Below, in pieces: positions 52,280-60,999 of a stretch of 64,000 nucleotides of DNA. How positions within the stretch are numbered: position 1 is the stretch's first letter; every line of letters begins with the position of its first letter. The translations under genes were made by a program, and so were the position numbers. The notes below the pieces were generated by a model. It saw nothing but the letters and a program-made list of their open reading frames with translations, had not been told where the DNA came from and searched no databases. Origin of the DNA: Streptococcus parasanguinis (GTDB lineage Bacteria > Bacillota > Bacilli > Lactobacillales > Streptococcaceae); the NCBI RefSeq assembly GCF_023109675.1, contig NZ_JALDUR010000006.1, forward strand, positions 1-64,000. The letters run 5' to 3'.

Positions 52280-54526
52280 CTAGTGGACCGTTTCTACCCT
52301 CCAATGGTCCCACCCAATCAAGCGAATTGCTCCCCTTTCATCGGTACGAAGATAAGAAATAGAGCGTTCCTCTAGACGATCGAGCAATTCTTTATGGGGA
52401 TGTTGGTAGCGATTTTTCTTTCCAACAGAGATCAAGGCCAACTGAGGATGTAACTGATCTAAAAACACATCACTAGAGGAACCTTTAGAACCGTGGTGGC
52501 CTACTTTCAAGACATCTACTTGTAATTGTGGATCGTTTTTCAATAGTTTTTTCTCTCCAGCTTCTTCCAAATCACCCGTGAACAAAAATCGTTTCTGAAA
52601 GAACTGCCCATAGAGGACAATCGAATCATCATTTTTACCATCCCCCACTTCATCAGGGGATAAGACTTCTAGATGATGATCAAAAATAGGTAGTTGATCT
52701 CCTCTCTGGACTACTTTAATCGGACTATGAAGCTGTTGCAATTTCTCTCGAAATTGAGAATTAGTTAGACTACCTGGACTGACATACACTTTTTTAACTG
52801 GGATTTGTTTGGCAACCTCCACCATATCACCCATATGGTCCTGGTCTGTATGAGTCAAGACCAAAGCATCAAGTTTTCCAACACCTCGACTCTTGAGATA
52901 GGGAATCAAGGTTTGATCCGCATTGGCAGATTGACTGCGCTCTTGCCACTTTTCTCCACTTTTAAAAGTGACACGTCCTCCGACATCAATCAATATGGTT
53001 CTTCCTTTCCAATCGCGTAAAAAGATACTGTCTCCTTGACCGATATCCACCATGGTAATCTCATTTTCTAAAGGATGCTTGGTCCAACAAAAGATGAGTA
53101 GAATCATGCCTATTAACAGGAAACGACGTTTTTTTTGCTTTCGAAGATCATACAAGATTCCTAAAAGAAGGAAGAGAGCAATCAGAGCTGGTCCCGTCGG
53201 CTGACCAAATACCAAAGGTAGCGACGTGAGCTTTGAAATCCAACGAATACACTCCTCTATGAGAAGAAAGAAACTGTTAAAAATTGTAAGGGGCTTTAGA
53301 ATCGATAAGATAAATAGCACCGTTAAACCTGGAAGAAGGACAAGGTCAAATAAGAAAGAAAAGAGGAAGGTTAAAGGGAGTGACCACGGTTGAAAGACAC
53401 TAAAGTAATAGGTCAAAAGGGGCAAAATTCCCAGGCTAATCCAGAAACTTTCCACTAGTAGCTTTTTAAGTCCTGAATAAGAACTGGTATCTACCAAGGT
53501 CAAAATAAAGGCGTAGGCACAACTCAAAACCCCTCCAGCTGTCAGAAGAAACTTGGGCATGAGCACCATTAAGATCATCAAGGTCATCGCCATATTCTCC
53601 ATCCCTCGGATCCCCTTTTGAGAGAGGATCTTCTGCAAGAGACTACGAACCACTGAAACTGAAAAACCTGTCAAGCCAGCATAGACCAAAGAAATTGGAA
53701 GCATCCAGATATCGACTGTCTCTTGCAAGATTCCTAGACGTAAGAGAGCTTTCCGGATCCCATTGATGAAAAAGCCGACCTGCATCCCAGATAAGGCGAA
53801 CAAATGGATGATGCCCAAACTCGTGTAAAGCTGATCCATCTCTTCAAAATCCGTATCTAAATAACCAAAAAGAAGGCCGGTCATATACTGGTTCATCGGC
53901 TGTGGAAAGTGCTCCTTGCTCCAAACAATGGCTTGGCGCCTCCATTGAGATAGGCAATCGAAAACATTCCAAGTCTGTATAGGGAGAGCAGATTGGATCG
54001 CTTCAATTTTTATTTGATAGTGAATCCCCTGTGTTTGCAAATAAGACCTGTAGTCGAATCCTCTAAAATTTCGCTGCCCTTCTGGTTCTTCTATAACACC
54101 TTTATATGTCAACTCCAGCAAGTGGGTTTGACTTTGCCACTGCTGTTTTTCTTTTTCTGATTTTAAAGTGTAGAAGACTTGATAGGTTCTTCCCTGATTT
54201 TTAGCACGAAAAGACAGGGCGTCCCCATTGATCTTGATGGTATCTGGAATCAGGCGTAAGTGGGATGGGGGCTGACTTTCTGCTTGTACTGGATGATCCT
54301 GTAGTCGCTGAAAGACAAAGAAGGCCGCAAAACAAAGGGTTGCTAAAGCAAGCCCTAGCAAACTTGAGCGATCCCCTTTATAGTGATGAACCGCTAAAAT
54401 TCCCACTACTACTAGACCGATGATTGAAAGCCAAGATGGTTGATAGATACTAAAATACAGCCATAGGAGCAAAAAGGCGAGATGGACAAGCGAAAAAGGA
54501 AGGTCTTTAATCCACCGTGAAAGCAT
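52280..54526 (-). CDS. comEC: ComEC DNA-uptake channel
   Basis: ComEC is the membrane channel that brings single-stranded DNA into the cell in transformation. The 748 residues comprise an N-terminal DUF4131 region, a multi-helix Competence domain (about 215-480, LFGYLDTDFEEMDQLYTSLG, LFALSGMQVGFF), and a C-terminal metallo-beta-lactamase domain with LTHTDQDHMGD and VLKVGHHGSKGSSS. It overlaps comEA by 20 bp. Confidence 0.96.
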   Translation of the reverse strand: MLSRWIKDLPFSLVHLAFLLLWLYFSIYQPSWLSIIGLVVVGILAVHHYKGDRSSLLGLALATLCFAAFFVFQRLQDHPVQAESQPPSHLRLIPDTIKINGDALSFRAKNQGRTYQVFYTLKSEKEKQQWQSQTHLLELTYKGVIEEPEGQRNFRGFDYRSYLQTQGIHYQIKIEAIQSALPIQTWNVFDCLSQWRRQAIVWSKEHFPQPMNQYMTGLLFGYLDTDFEEMDQLYTSLGIIHLFALSGMQVGFFINGIRKALLRLGILQETVDIWMLPISLVYAGLTGFSVSVVRSLLQKILSQKGIRGMENMAMTLMILMVLMPKFLLTAGGVLSCAYAFILTLVDTSSYSGLKKLLVESFWISLGILPLLTYYFSVFQPWSLPLTFLFSFLFDLVLLPGLTVLFILSILKPLTIFNSFFLLIEECIRWISKLTSLPLVFGQPTGPALIALFLLLGILYDLRKQKKRRFLLIGMILLIFCWTKHPLENEITMVDIGQGDSIFLRDWKGRTILIDVGGRVTFKSGEKWQERSQSANADQTLIPYLKSRGVGKLDALVLTHTDQDHMGDMVEVAKQIPVKKVYVSPGSLTNSQFREKLQQLHSPIKVVQRGDQLPIFDHHLEVLSPDEVGDGKNDDSIVLYGQFFQKRFLFTGDLEEAGEKKLLKNDPQLQVDVLKVGHHGSKGSSSDVFLDQLHPQLALISVGKKNRYQHPHKELLDRLEERSISYLRTDERGAIRLIGWDHWRVETVH

Positions 54527-55175
54527 CTCTTAGTTTCTCCAGTGTTTTCTCTCCGATTCCTGAAACATTCTTCAGATCATCCACTGATCGAAAAGGACCA
54601 TTTGCTTCGCGATAGGCGATAATATCCTGGGCACGTTTCTGGCCAATGCCTGATACTGTCTGGAGATCTGATTCGGTTGCTCGATTTAAATGGACCTTGC
54701 CTGTTTTTTCTGCTGGCGCTGACGAAGTTGCAGGACTTTCTGAACTTCCAAGTGCTGGAACATCCTCCCCTTCTTTAGCAACATAGATCACTGCTTCATC
54801 GGTGAGTTTTTGCGCCAAGTTGACCGATTGGCTATTGGCATCTGCTGTCATCCCGCCTGCCTTATAAATGGCATCGTGGACTCTGCTATTGGAGCGCAAC
54901 TCATAGACACCTGGTTGTTTGACGGCTCCTTTGACATCGACCGTAATGATCTCAGGTGCATCAGACACAGAAGTCGCCGTCTTTTCTTCTTTGGAACTAG
55001 CGGTCTGCACCTTTTCTTTGCTCGAAGTTGAACTCGAAGACTGATAAAGATCCGGTATGGTGGATGCACTTGACTGAGATCGATGAAAAAGAAAATACCC
55101 TCCAAGTAAGAGTCCGATAGCAGTAAGAGCTAAAAAGAGCTTATATTCTTTGATTTTTTCGATGATATCCTCCAT
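54507..55175 (-). CDS. comEA: ComEA DNA receptor
   Basis: ComEA binds double-stranded DNA at the cell surface and hands it to ComEC. The 222 residues comprise one N-terminal transmembrane segment (about 11-30), a Ser/Thr-rich linker, a SLBB-like domain (about 75-135, ITVDVKGAVKQPGVYEL) and a helix-hairpin-helix pair (about 160-222, LQTVSGIGQKRAQDIIAYR and LKNVSGIGEKTLEKLRD). A CIN-box lies just upstream. Confidence 0.97.
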   Translation of the reverse strand: MEDIIEKIKEYKLFLALTAIGLLLGGYFLFHRSQSSASTIPDLYQSSSSTSSKEKVQTASSKEEKTATSVSDAPEIITVDVKGAVKQPGVYELRSNSRVHDAIYKAGGMTADANSQSVNLAQKLTDEAVIYVAKEGEDVPALGSSESPATSSAPAEKTGKVHLNRATESDLQTVSGIGQKRAQDIIAYREANGPFRSVDDLKNVSGIGEKTLEKLRDAFTVD

Positions 55176-55198
55176 AAGAAACCTCCTCTCACTTTTAT

Positions 55199-55206
55199 TA
55201 TTCGTA
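55199..55206 (-). promoter_or_regulatory. CIN-box (SigX site) of comEA-comEC
   Basis: TACGAATA on the minus strand matches the late-competence consensus exactly and is preceded by a T-rich tract. It lies 24 bp before the comEA ATG. A GAGAGGAGG ribosome-binding site follows. Confidence 0.92.
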
Positions 55207-55219
55207 AAAATAAAAAAAA

Positions 55220-55236
55220 CTGAGAAAAACTCTCAG
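55220..55236 (-). terminator. plsC terminator
   Basis: CTGAG pairs with CTCAG, followed on the minus strand by eight Ts. It separates plsC from the competence promoter. Confidence 0.75.
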
Positions 55237-55241
55237 CTTTT

Positions 55242-55988
55242 TTACTTATTTTTCCGATGTTTGTCTGGATCCCATACAAAGCTTGCTAGGTAACTAAAGA
55301 GCAAGGTCAAGATGCCAACGACTAAGACAAGGGGAATCAAAAGGATTTTTAACAAACGAATCAAGATAAAAGGTTTTGTTGGGGTGTTGATCGCTTGTGC
55401 TTCCGCATCCAAGCGATCAAACTCCTCCTGGATACGGCGGGCAACTTCTGCCACTCCTTCGTCATTCATCTTTTTAATATCTGAAATATCAATAGGATGT
55501 CCGAAGTTCATATCAATGCGTTCACCTGTTGCCAACCCTTTCAAGTCTCTTGGACCAGTATAAGTCACTGGCATGATACGGACCTTCGCCATTTTGGCAA
55601 TGATGGCAACACCACCTTTGACGTCTTGAGAATGACGGCTTCCACTTGGGAACATAATCAAAGAACGGTTGCTCTTTTTCAGCATATTGACAGGATACTT
55701 AATGGCTTCTGCTCCCGGATTTTCACGGTCGATCGGAAATGCCCCACACATACGAATCCACCAGCCAAAAATACGATTGGTGAAGAGTTCTTTTTTAGCC
55801 ATAAAGATAAATTGCTTTGGCTTGGTTGCAAAGGCCATATAGACCGGATCCCACCAAGTCCGGTGAGGGGATACCAGGATGTAGTTCTCTTCCCGATCTG
55901 GAATATTGTCCTTATGATGGTAATGGGCATTCCCATTTAAAACCCACAGAATAAAGGCAACAAGGCCACGTAAATAGGTATAAAACAT
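55242..55988 (-). CDS. plsC: 1-acyl-sn-glycerol-3-phosphate acyltransferase
   Basis: PlsC makes phosphatidic acid for membrane lipids. The 248 residues have the catalytic motif SPHRTWWDPVYMAFA (an HxxxxD, about 40-54) and the glycerol-phosphate motif MFPSGSRHSQDVKGG. The variant SPHRTWWDP is usual in streptococci. A C-terminal hydrophobic segment (about 208-235) and a basic end follow. Confidence 0.95.
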   Translation of the reverse strand: MFYTYLRGLVAFILWVLNGNAHYHHKDNIPDREENYILVSPHRTWWDPVYMAFATKPKQFIFMAKKELFTNRIFGWWIRMCGAFPIDRENPGAEAIKYPVNMLKKSNRSLIMFPSGSRHSQDVKGGVAIIAKMAKVRIMPVTYTGPRDLKGLATGERIDMNFGHPIDISDIKKMNDEGVAEVARRIQEEFDRLDAEAQAINTPTKPFILIRLLKILLIPLVLVVGILTLLFSYLASFVWDPDKHRKNK

Positions 55989-56150
55989 AGTTGTTCCTCA
56001 AATCCATTTCATTCGTCTCTCTACAAGATATTCCATCCTGTAAAAGGTTCTTTCTTATTATACCGTATCCTGATTTTGACCGCAAACCTTTTTTAGATAA
56101 AAATTGTCTCAGCGGACCGATTCTAGATAGTCTTTTTCTCAAAAAAATGA

Positions 56151-56156
56151 TATCAT
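56151..56156 (+). promoter_or_regulatory. extended -10 promoter of the P-type ATPase gene
   Basis: TGA-TATCAT (56148-56156) lies 7 bp before the ATG at 56164, so the expected transcription start is at the start codon and the mRNA would be leaderless. Confidence 0.5.
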
Positions 56157-56163
56157 ATTGTCT

Positions 56164-58503
56164 ATGGAAACTATTGATTTAAAGGGCTTGTCCCTCAGTG
56201 AAGTCCGCAAGAAAATGGATCGCGGACAAACCAATGATTTTACAACGAATACAAGTACCAGTACCTGGCAAATTATCAAGCGCAACGTCTTCACCTTGTT
56301 TAATACCTTAAACTTTGTGATTGCTGTGGCCTTGGCTGCTGTACAGGCCTGGAGCAATATGATCTTTTTTGCAGTCATTTGCTTCAATGCCATTACAGGG
56401 ATCATGACCGAGATGCGCGCCAAGCGGATGATTGATAAACTCAATCTCATGAGTCGTGAGCTAGTGACTGTCATTCGTGACGGGGAAAAAGATGCGATTC
56501 CACCAGAGAAGCTTGTCCTAGGTGATCTAATGCTTCTGTCTTCGGGTGAGCAGATCCCTAGTGATGCTGAAGTCATGTCCGGTATCGCAGAAGCTAATGA
56601 GGCTATGCTGACTGGTGAGAGTGACCTGGTCTTAAAAGAAGTTGGTGATGAACTGCTTTCTGGAAGTTTTATCGCAAGTGGTCAAGTCTATGCCCGGGTC
56701 AAGCGAGTTGGGGCAAACAACTATGCCAACAAACTGATGATGGAAGCCAAAACCTTGAAGCCTATCAATTCGCGTATTCTCTATAATTTAGCGAAAATCT
56801 CTAGCTTTACTGGGAAAATTATCATCCCATTTGGCCTTGCCCTCTTCTTTGAAGCATTGTTGATCAAGATGCTACCGATCAAGGATTCTGTCGTGAATTC
56901 TTCCACAGCTCTCTTGGGAATGTTGCCAAAAGGAATTGCCCTACTGACGGTTACGTCTCTCTTGACGGCGGTTATTAAGCTCGGCATGCGCAAGGTTCTT
57001 GTTCAAGAAATGTACTCAGTAGAAACCCTGGCGCGTGTGGATACCTTGTGTCTAGATAAGACCGGGACCATCACTCAAGGGAAGATGACAGTCGAAGCTC
57101 TCCATAGCTTATCCGAACATTTTTCTGAGGAAACGATCCAGGTCATCCTCTCTGCTTACATGCAAAATAGTGAGGACACCAATCCTACTGCTCAAGCTAT
57201 TCGCAAGGCTTATGGGGAGTTGGAGCATGCTTATACTGCAGAAAACATTATTCCTTTCTCAAGTGATCGGAAATGGGGAGCCATGCACCTCTCCAATCTT
57301 GGCACCGTCTTTCTCGGTGCTCCTGAAATGCTCCTTCAAGAAAATCCAACTGCTGTCGTCGAAGCACAAGGCCGTGGATCGCGCGTTCTCGTCTTAGCAC
57401 ACAGTTCAGAACAGATCAGCATGCAGGAATTGAACCTGCCTGAAAATCTTGAAGGAATTGCCGTTATTGAGATTACAGACCCCATTCGTGAAGGGGCTTC
57501 TGATACCCTCGAGTATCTTCGCTCTGAAGGCGTGGATCTTAAGATCATCTCTGGTGATAACCCTGTGACGGTCTCTTATATCGCTCAACAAGCGGGCTTC
57601 AAAAACTACGAAAACTACATCGATTGTTCCAAAATTTCTGATGATCGATTAGTGGATCAAGCAGAGGAAACAGCCATCTTTGGACGCGTATCCCCTCACC
57701 AAAAGAAACTGCTCATTCAAACCTTGAAAGCAGCTGGTCGGACGACAGCTATGACTGGAGACGGGGTCAATGATATCCTCGCTCTTCGTGAAGCTGACTG
57801 CTCCATCGTAATGGCTGAAGGAGATCCTGCAACCCGTCAAATTGCCAATATTGTTCTTTTGAACTCTGACTTTAATGATGTTCCAGAAATTCTATTCGAA
57901 GGTCGTCGTGTGGTCAATAACATTGGGCGAATCGCTCCGATTTTCTTCATCAAAACGATCTATTCCTTCCTCTTGGCTATTATCTGTATCGCCAGTGCCC
58001 TTTTCTTCAACGTCAATTATTTGCTGATTTTTCCATTCATCCCTATTCAAATCACCTTAATTGACCAATTCGTCGAAGGATTCCCACCATTTGTGTTGAC
58101 CTTTGAACGCAATATCAAACCGGTTGAAAAACACTTCTTAAGACGTTCCCTTCTGTTAGCCTTACCAAGCGCCTTGATGGTCGTCTTTAGTGTCTTGTTC
58201 ATTCGCCTTTGGGGAGCAAGCCATGGTTGGTCTGCAGCCGATATGTCTACTGTATCCTATTACTTACTTGGATCCATCGGTTTCCTATCCGTTATCCGTG
58301 CTTGCCTGCCACTAAATATCTGGCGGGCCCTCCTCATCCTCTTCTCTGTAGTAGGATTCTACGCATCTGCGGTCGTGCTAAAAAACTTGATCGAGATTTC
58401 ACTCCTTACAACCACTACTTTCCCAGTTTATCTGGCATTGATGGCTATCTTTACAGGAGTCTTTATCCTCACTACGATTCTCCAAAAATATGAATTTGAT
58501 TAA
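56164..58503 (+). CDS. P-type cation-transporting ATPase
   Basis: The 779 residues have the P-type motifs: MLTGESDLV (actuator domain), CLDKTGTITQG with the phosphorylated Asp at 298, FSSDRKWGAM (nucleotide domain) and MTGDGVNDILALREAD (hinge). The fourth helix carries PKGIALL in place of the Ca2+-pump PEGLP, so the ion is uncertain. Homologues in pneumococcus are annotated only as E1-E2 cation ATPases. The first in-frame codon is TTG at 56158. I prefer ATG 56164. The 3' end is followed by a dispersed repeat. Confidence 0.92.
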   Translation: METIDLKGLSLSEVRKKMDRGQTNDFTTNTSTSTWQIIKRNVFTLFNTLNFVIAVALAAVQAWSNMIFFAVICFNAITGIMTEMRAKRMIDKLNLMSRELVTVIRDGEKDAIPPEKLVLGDLMLLSSGEQIPSDAEVMSGIAEANEAMLTGESDLVLKEVGDELLSGSFIASGQVYARVKRVGANNYANKLMMEAKTLKPINSRILYNLAKISSFTGKIIIPFGLALFFEALLIKMLPIKDSVVNSSTALLGMLPKGIALLTVTSLLTAVIKLGMRKVLVQEMYSVETLARVDTLCLDKTGTITQGKMTVEALHSLSEHFSEETIQVILSAYMQNSEDTNPTAQAIRKAYGELEHAYTAENIIPFSSDRKWGAMHLSNLGTVFLGAPEMLLQENPTAVVEAQGRGSRVLVLAHSSEQISMQELNLPENLEGIAVIEITDPIREGASDTLEYLRSEGVDLKIISGDNPVTVSYIAQQAGFKNYENYIDCSKISDDRLVDQAEETAIFGRVSPHQKKLLIQTLKAAGRTTAMTGDGVNDILALREADCSIVMAEGDPATRQIANIVLLNSDFNDVPEILFEGRRVVNNIGRIAPIFFIKTIYSFLLAIICIASALFFNVNYLLIFPFIPIQITLIDQFVEGFPPFVLTFERNIKPVEKHFLRRSLLLALPSALMVVFSVLFIRLWGASHGWSAADMSTVSYYLLGSIGFLSVIRACLPLNIWRALLILFSVVGFYASAVVLKNLIEISLLTTTTFPVYLALMAIFTGVFILTTILQKYEFD

Positions 58504-58507
58504 AAAA

Positions 58508-58690
58508 AGAGAGTGGGACAGAAATCGGTAATTCGTTAGAATTCGATTTCGTCGTCCCACCTCCGCACAGTTGAGTAGGGCTGTAAAAGCTGATGAAATC
58601 AGCGTAGTAGAGCCCACTCAACCACTGCGTCTTGATCGACAATCCAAAAATAATTGAGAGGCTAGGACTTTTGTTCCAGCCTCTTTTTAT
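58508..58690 (+). repeat. hairpin-rich intergenic repeat element
   Basis: Three nested structures lie in 180 bp. GTGGGAC (58513) pairs with GTCCCAC (58554-58560). GTTGAGT-GGGCT (58570) pairs with AGCCC-ACTCAAC (to 58622), with GCTGAT/ATCAGC inside. A terminator, AGAGGCT (58657-58663) with AGCCTCT (58678-58684), is followed by Ts. The wording GAGTGGGACAGAAATCG is familiar to me as a sequence found many times between genes in oral streptococci. I cannot name the family. It also serves as terminator of the ATPase gene. Confidence 0.7.
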
Positions 58691-58725
58691 GTTTTATCGA
58701 TCTTTCCCCAAGCTTCTTTTCATGC

Positions 58726-58731
58726 TATAAT
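58726..58731 (+). promoter_or_regulatory. extended -10 promoter of the TrmN6-like gene
   Basis: TGC-TATAAT (58723-58731) ends 6 bp before the ATG at 58738. No ribosome-binding site can be on the mRNA if transcription starts 6-8 nt after the -10. Confidence 0.65.
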
Positions 58732-58737
58732 AGAGCC

Positions 58738-59484
58738 ATGACAGATATCGAATTAAAAGACGGCGAGCGCGTCAATCAACTCTTTTCAAGTGATGTGAAA
58801 ATCATACAAAATCGGGAAGTCTTTAGTTACTCCGTGGATAGCGTCCTGCTCTCGCGCTTTCCAAAATTGCCCAAGCGGGGCTTGATCGTAGATCTCTGCG
58901 CTGGAAATGGGGCCGTGGGACTTTTTGCGAGTACTCGTACAGAGTCCCAGATCATTGGTGTCGAAATACAGGAACGTCTAGCGGATATGGCAACCCGCTC
59001 CATTGATCTCAATGGCTTGAACCAGCAAATGTCCATGATCACCGATGACCTCAAGCATTTGCCTCAACATATCGGGGGGAGTAAGGTGGATATTATCCTC
59101 TGCAATCCTCCTTATTTCAAGGTAGATGAGCATTCCAATCTCAATGAGAGTGAACACTACCTCTTAGCTCGGCATGAAATTACCACCAATTTAGATGAGA
59201 TTTGCCATGTGGCCCAGCGAGTTCTCAAATCAAATGGTCGCTTAGCGATGGTCCATCGTCCAGATCGCTTTTTAGATATCATCGAAACCATGAAGCGTTA
59301 CAATCTTGCACCTAAGCGGATCCAGTTTGTCTATCCCAAAGTGACCAAAGAGGCGAATATGTTATTGATTGAGGCGATCAAAGATGGCTCACTGGATGGT
59401 TTAAAAATTCTGCCTCCCCTCTTTATTCACAATGAAGACGGCAGCTATACAGACGAGATTCATGAGATCTACTATGGAAACTAA
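58738..59484 (+). CDS. class I methyltransferase, TrmN6/YabB-like
   Basis: The 248 residues have the SAM motif [15 protein letters not shown] (about 51-65) and the catalytic NPPY in [10 protein letters not shown] (about 118-127), typical of N6-adenine methyltransferases. E. coli TrmN6 modifies A37 of tRNA-Val. That substrate is inferred here. The stop overlaps the following GIY-YIG gene by 11 bp. Confidence 0.9.
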   Translation: MTDIELKDGERVNQLFSSDVKIIQNREVFSYSVDSVLLSRFPKLPKRGLIVDLCAGNGAVGLFASTRTESQIIGVEIQERLADMATRSIDLNGLNQQMSMITDDLKHLPQHIGGSKVDIILCNPPYFKVDEHSNLNESEHYLLARHEITTNLDEICHVAQRVLKSNGRLAMVHRPDRFLDIIETMKRYNLAPKRIQFVYPKVTKEANMLLIEAIKDGSLDGLKILPPLFIHNEDGSYTDEIHEIYYGN

Positions 59485-59737
59485 GGCTTACATGTATGTC
59501 CTAGAGTGTGCGGATGGCTCCCTCTACACTGGCTACACCACAGATGTCGAAAAACGCCTAAAGACTCACAATGCTGGAAAAGGCGCCAAATACACACGGG
59601 CTCGCCTCCCCGTTAAACTTCTTTACCAAGAATCCTATCCAGATAAACCCTCTGCTATGTCTGCCGAGGCTCTCTTTAAAAAGAAATCGCGCCAAGCAAA
59701 GCTAAACTATATCAAAAAGAACCGTCGGACTCCATAG
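59474..59737 (+). CDS. GIY-YIG domain protein (UPF0213/YhbQ-like)
   Basis: From [11 protein letters not shown] the protein is 87 residues and consists of a single GIY-YIG nuclease-like domain ([33 protein letters not shown]). A 101-residue frame begins at 59432, deeper inside the methyltransferase gene. The shorter start matches the family. The role of these single-domain proteins is unclear. It is translationally coupled to the methyltransferase. Confidence 0.9.
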   Translation: METKAYMYVLECADGSLYTGYTTDVEKRLKTHNAGKGAKYTRARLPVKLLYQESYPDKPSAMSAEALFKKKSRQAKLNYIKKNRRTP

Positions 59738-59745
59738 TCCAACGG
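59720..59745 (+). terminator. bidirectional terminator between the GIY-YIG and epimerase genes
   Basis: AACCGT-GGACT pairs with AGTCC-ACGGTT, with U-runs on both strands. It overlaps the GIY-YIG stop codon and serves the convergent gene 59754-60647. Confidence 0.85.
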
Positions 59746-59753
59746 TTTTTCAT

Positions 59754-60647
59754 TTACAAAATGGTGATACGGTACTGATGACTCCGTGTCTCTTGAGGGT
59801 CCAACTGGATCACACCTTTTTTGTCTTCGAAGAAATCGCCCTCTTCTGCAGATGTGGAAATACCTGTCCAAGGCTCTAAGGCAATGAAGGGGCCCTTGTT
59901 ATTGGTAGACCAAAGGACCAGATTTTCAAAATCTGCAAAATCAAATTCCAAACCTTTACCTGATTTTTTCGAGATAAGCTTCACAGATTTAGAGGTTAAC
60001 TGATCTAAAATAATGGCATCTTTTTCAAATAGTTCATGTCGCAAAGGTAGGCTACGCTTATGATCGAAAAATGGCGTCCGCTGCAGGCGATCGACCAATC
60101 CAGTTTCTGTGAACAAGAGAGGGACGCTGCAGGTTTCTTCTTTTTCAAAAATCAACTCGTAGTCTTCATAGTCTTCATCTGCTAAAAGGGGACAATGAAA
60201 AGCTGGATGCCCTCCAATGAAATAAGGCATGACTTGATCAGACTCTAGATTTTGTACACGATAGGTGATGGTGATTTCTTTCCCTTGTAGTTCATAAACG
60301 ATTTCAACTCGAAAATGGTAGGGATAATTTTGCAGGCTCTCTTCGTTAGAGGTGATTTCAAAGACAAGACGATGGTCTGTTTGTTCTTTAAGTTCAAACT
60401 CTCTCTTCCTAATGAGACCGTGTCTTGGCAGCTGACCTGTCTTCACTCCATCTTTGAGATGATATCCTACTTGGCCATTACGAACGCTTCCGCAAATTGG
60501 AAACAAAACAGGCGCTTGTCCCGACCAATACTCCGGATCCCCTTGCCAGAGATATTCTAAGCCTTCTTTATTACGAATGGAGCTCAATTCCCCTCCAAAT
60601 GTCTTACATTGTACTTCTAGATCATCGTTTTTTAATGCAATCACCAT
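59754..60647 (-). CDS. aldose 1-epimerase family protein (LacX-like)
   Basis: The 297 residues begin MVIALKNDDLEVQCKTFGGEL, and the segments LWQGDPEYWSGQAPVLFPICG and YFIGGHPAFHCPL are typical of LacX-type galactose-mutarotase-like proteins. The sugar substrate is unknown. A GTG at 60656 could add three residues, but it would leave no room for the GAGG ribosome-binding site that suits the ATG. Confidence 0.9.
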   Translation of the reverse strand: MVIALKNDDLEVQCKTFGGELSSIRNKEGLEYLWQGDPEYWSGQAPVLFPICGSVRNGQVGYHLKDGVKTGQLPRHGLIRKREFELKEQTDHRLVFEITSNEESLQNYPYHFRVEIVYELQGKEITITYRVQNLESDQVMPYFIGGHPAFHCPLLADEDYEDYELIFEKEETCSVPLLFTETGLVDRLQRTPFFDHKRSLPLRHELFEKDAIILDQLTSKSVKLISKKSGKGLEFDFADFENLVLWSTNNKGPFIALEPWTGISTSAEEGDFFEDKKGVIQLDPQETRSHQYRITIL

Positions 60648-60677
60648 GGACGCCACCTCTTTATGATTAATATAGTT

Positions 60678-60715
60678 ATTATATTCATTATAACCTTTTA
60701 GCTAAGATTGTCAAT
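60678..60715 (-). promoter_or_regulatory. promoter of the LacX-like gene
   Basis: On the minus strand TTGACA and TATAAT stand 16 bp apart within this stretch, some 40 bp before the ATG. It is divergent from the small-RNA promoter at 60762. Confidence 0.8.
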
Positions 60716-60761
60716 TTTTATCTTTTTCGTTAAAAATTTTTAAAAATATAAGAAAAAAACC

Positions 60762-60790
60762 TTGACAAAGCTTAGAAATAATTGTAAACT
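60762..60790 (+). promoter_or_regulatory. promoter of an intergenic small RNA
   Basis: TTGACA (60762-60767) and TAAACT (60785-60790) are 17 bp apart. No protein gene follows on the plus strand before a terminator at 60918-60955. Confidence 0.8.
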
Positions 60791-60796
60791 TAATAT

Positions 60797-60955
60797 GTTA
60801 ACAGAAACATTCCGTTTTAGGAATCCGTTCTTTCTGTTTTCTGACTTTTTTAGGATGCTCCTTATCATGATACATTTTTCTAAAAGAGTCAGTTATCATT
60901 TAGGTCTCCTTATAAATATACAAGGGTTAACAGCTAGTTAACCCTTGTATTTTTG
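60797..60955 (+). ncRNA. candidate structured small RNA of about 160 nt
   Basis: The unit has its own promoter, three hairpins and a terminator. Hairpin 1 is AACAGAAA (60800) with TTTCTGTT (60831-60838) and an inner ATTCC/GGAAT. Hairpin 2 is a 13-bp stem CTGACTTTTTTAG (60841-60853) with CTAAAAGAGTCAG (60880-60892). Hairpin 3 is a 12-14 bp stem ACAAGGGTTAAC with GTTAACCCTTGT (60920-60948) followed by Ts. I do not recognise the RNA family. A 48-codon frame (60795-60941) is present but has no ribosome-binding site. Confidence 0.7.
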
Positions 60956-60964
60956 ATTTTCATT

Positions 60965-60994
60965 AAAAAGACGGCCTATTGCTAGACCGTCTTT
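60965..60994 (-). terminator. cshA terminator
   Basis: AAAGACGG pairs with CCGTCTTT with an inner CTA/TAG, and Ts follow on the minus strand, 6 bp after the cshA stop. Confidence 0.85.
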
Positions 60995-60999
60995 AGGAC

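Noticed and set aside
55497..55940. A 147-codon plus-strand frame opposite plsC
   Set aside because: plsC on the other strand has its catalytic motifs and full length. The plus frame shows no family features.
60795..60941. A 48-codon plus-strand ORF inside the small-RNA unit
   Set aside because: It has no ribosome-binding site, its ATG is at or before the likely transcription start, and its stop codon lies in the terminator stem. The hairpins explain the sequence better.
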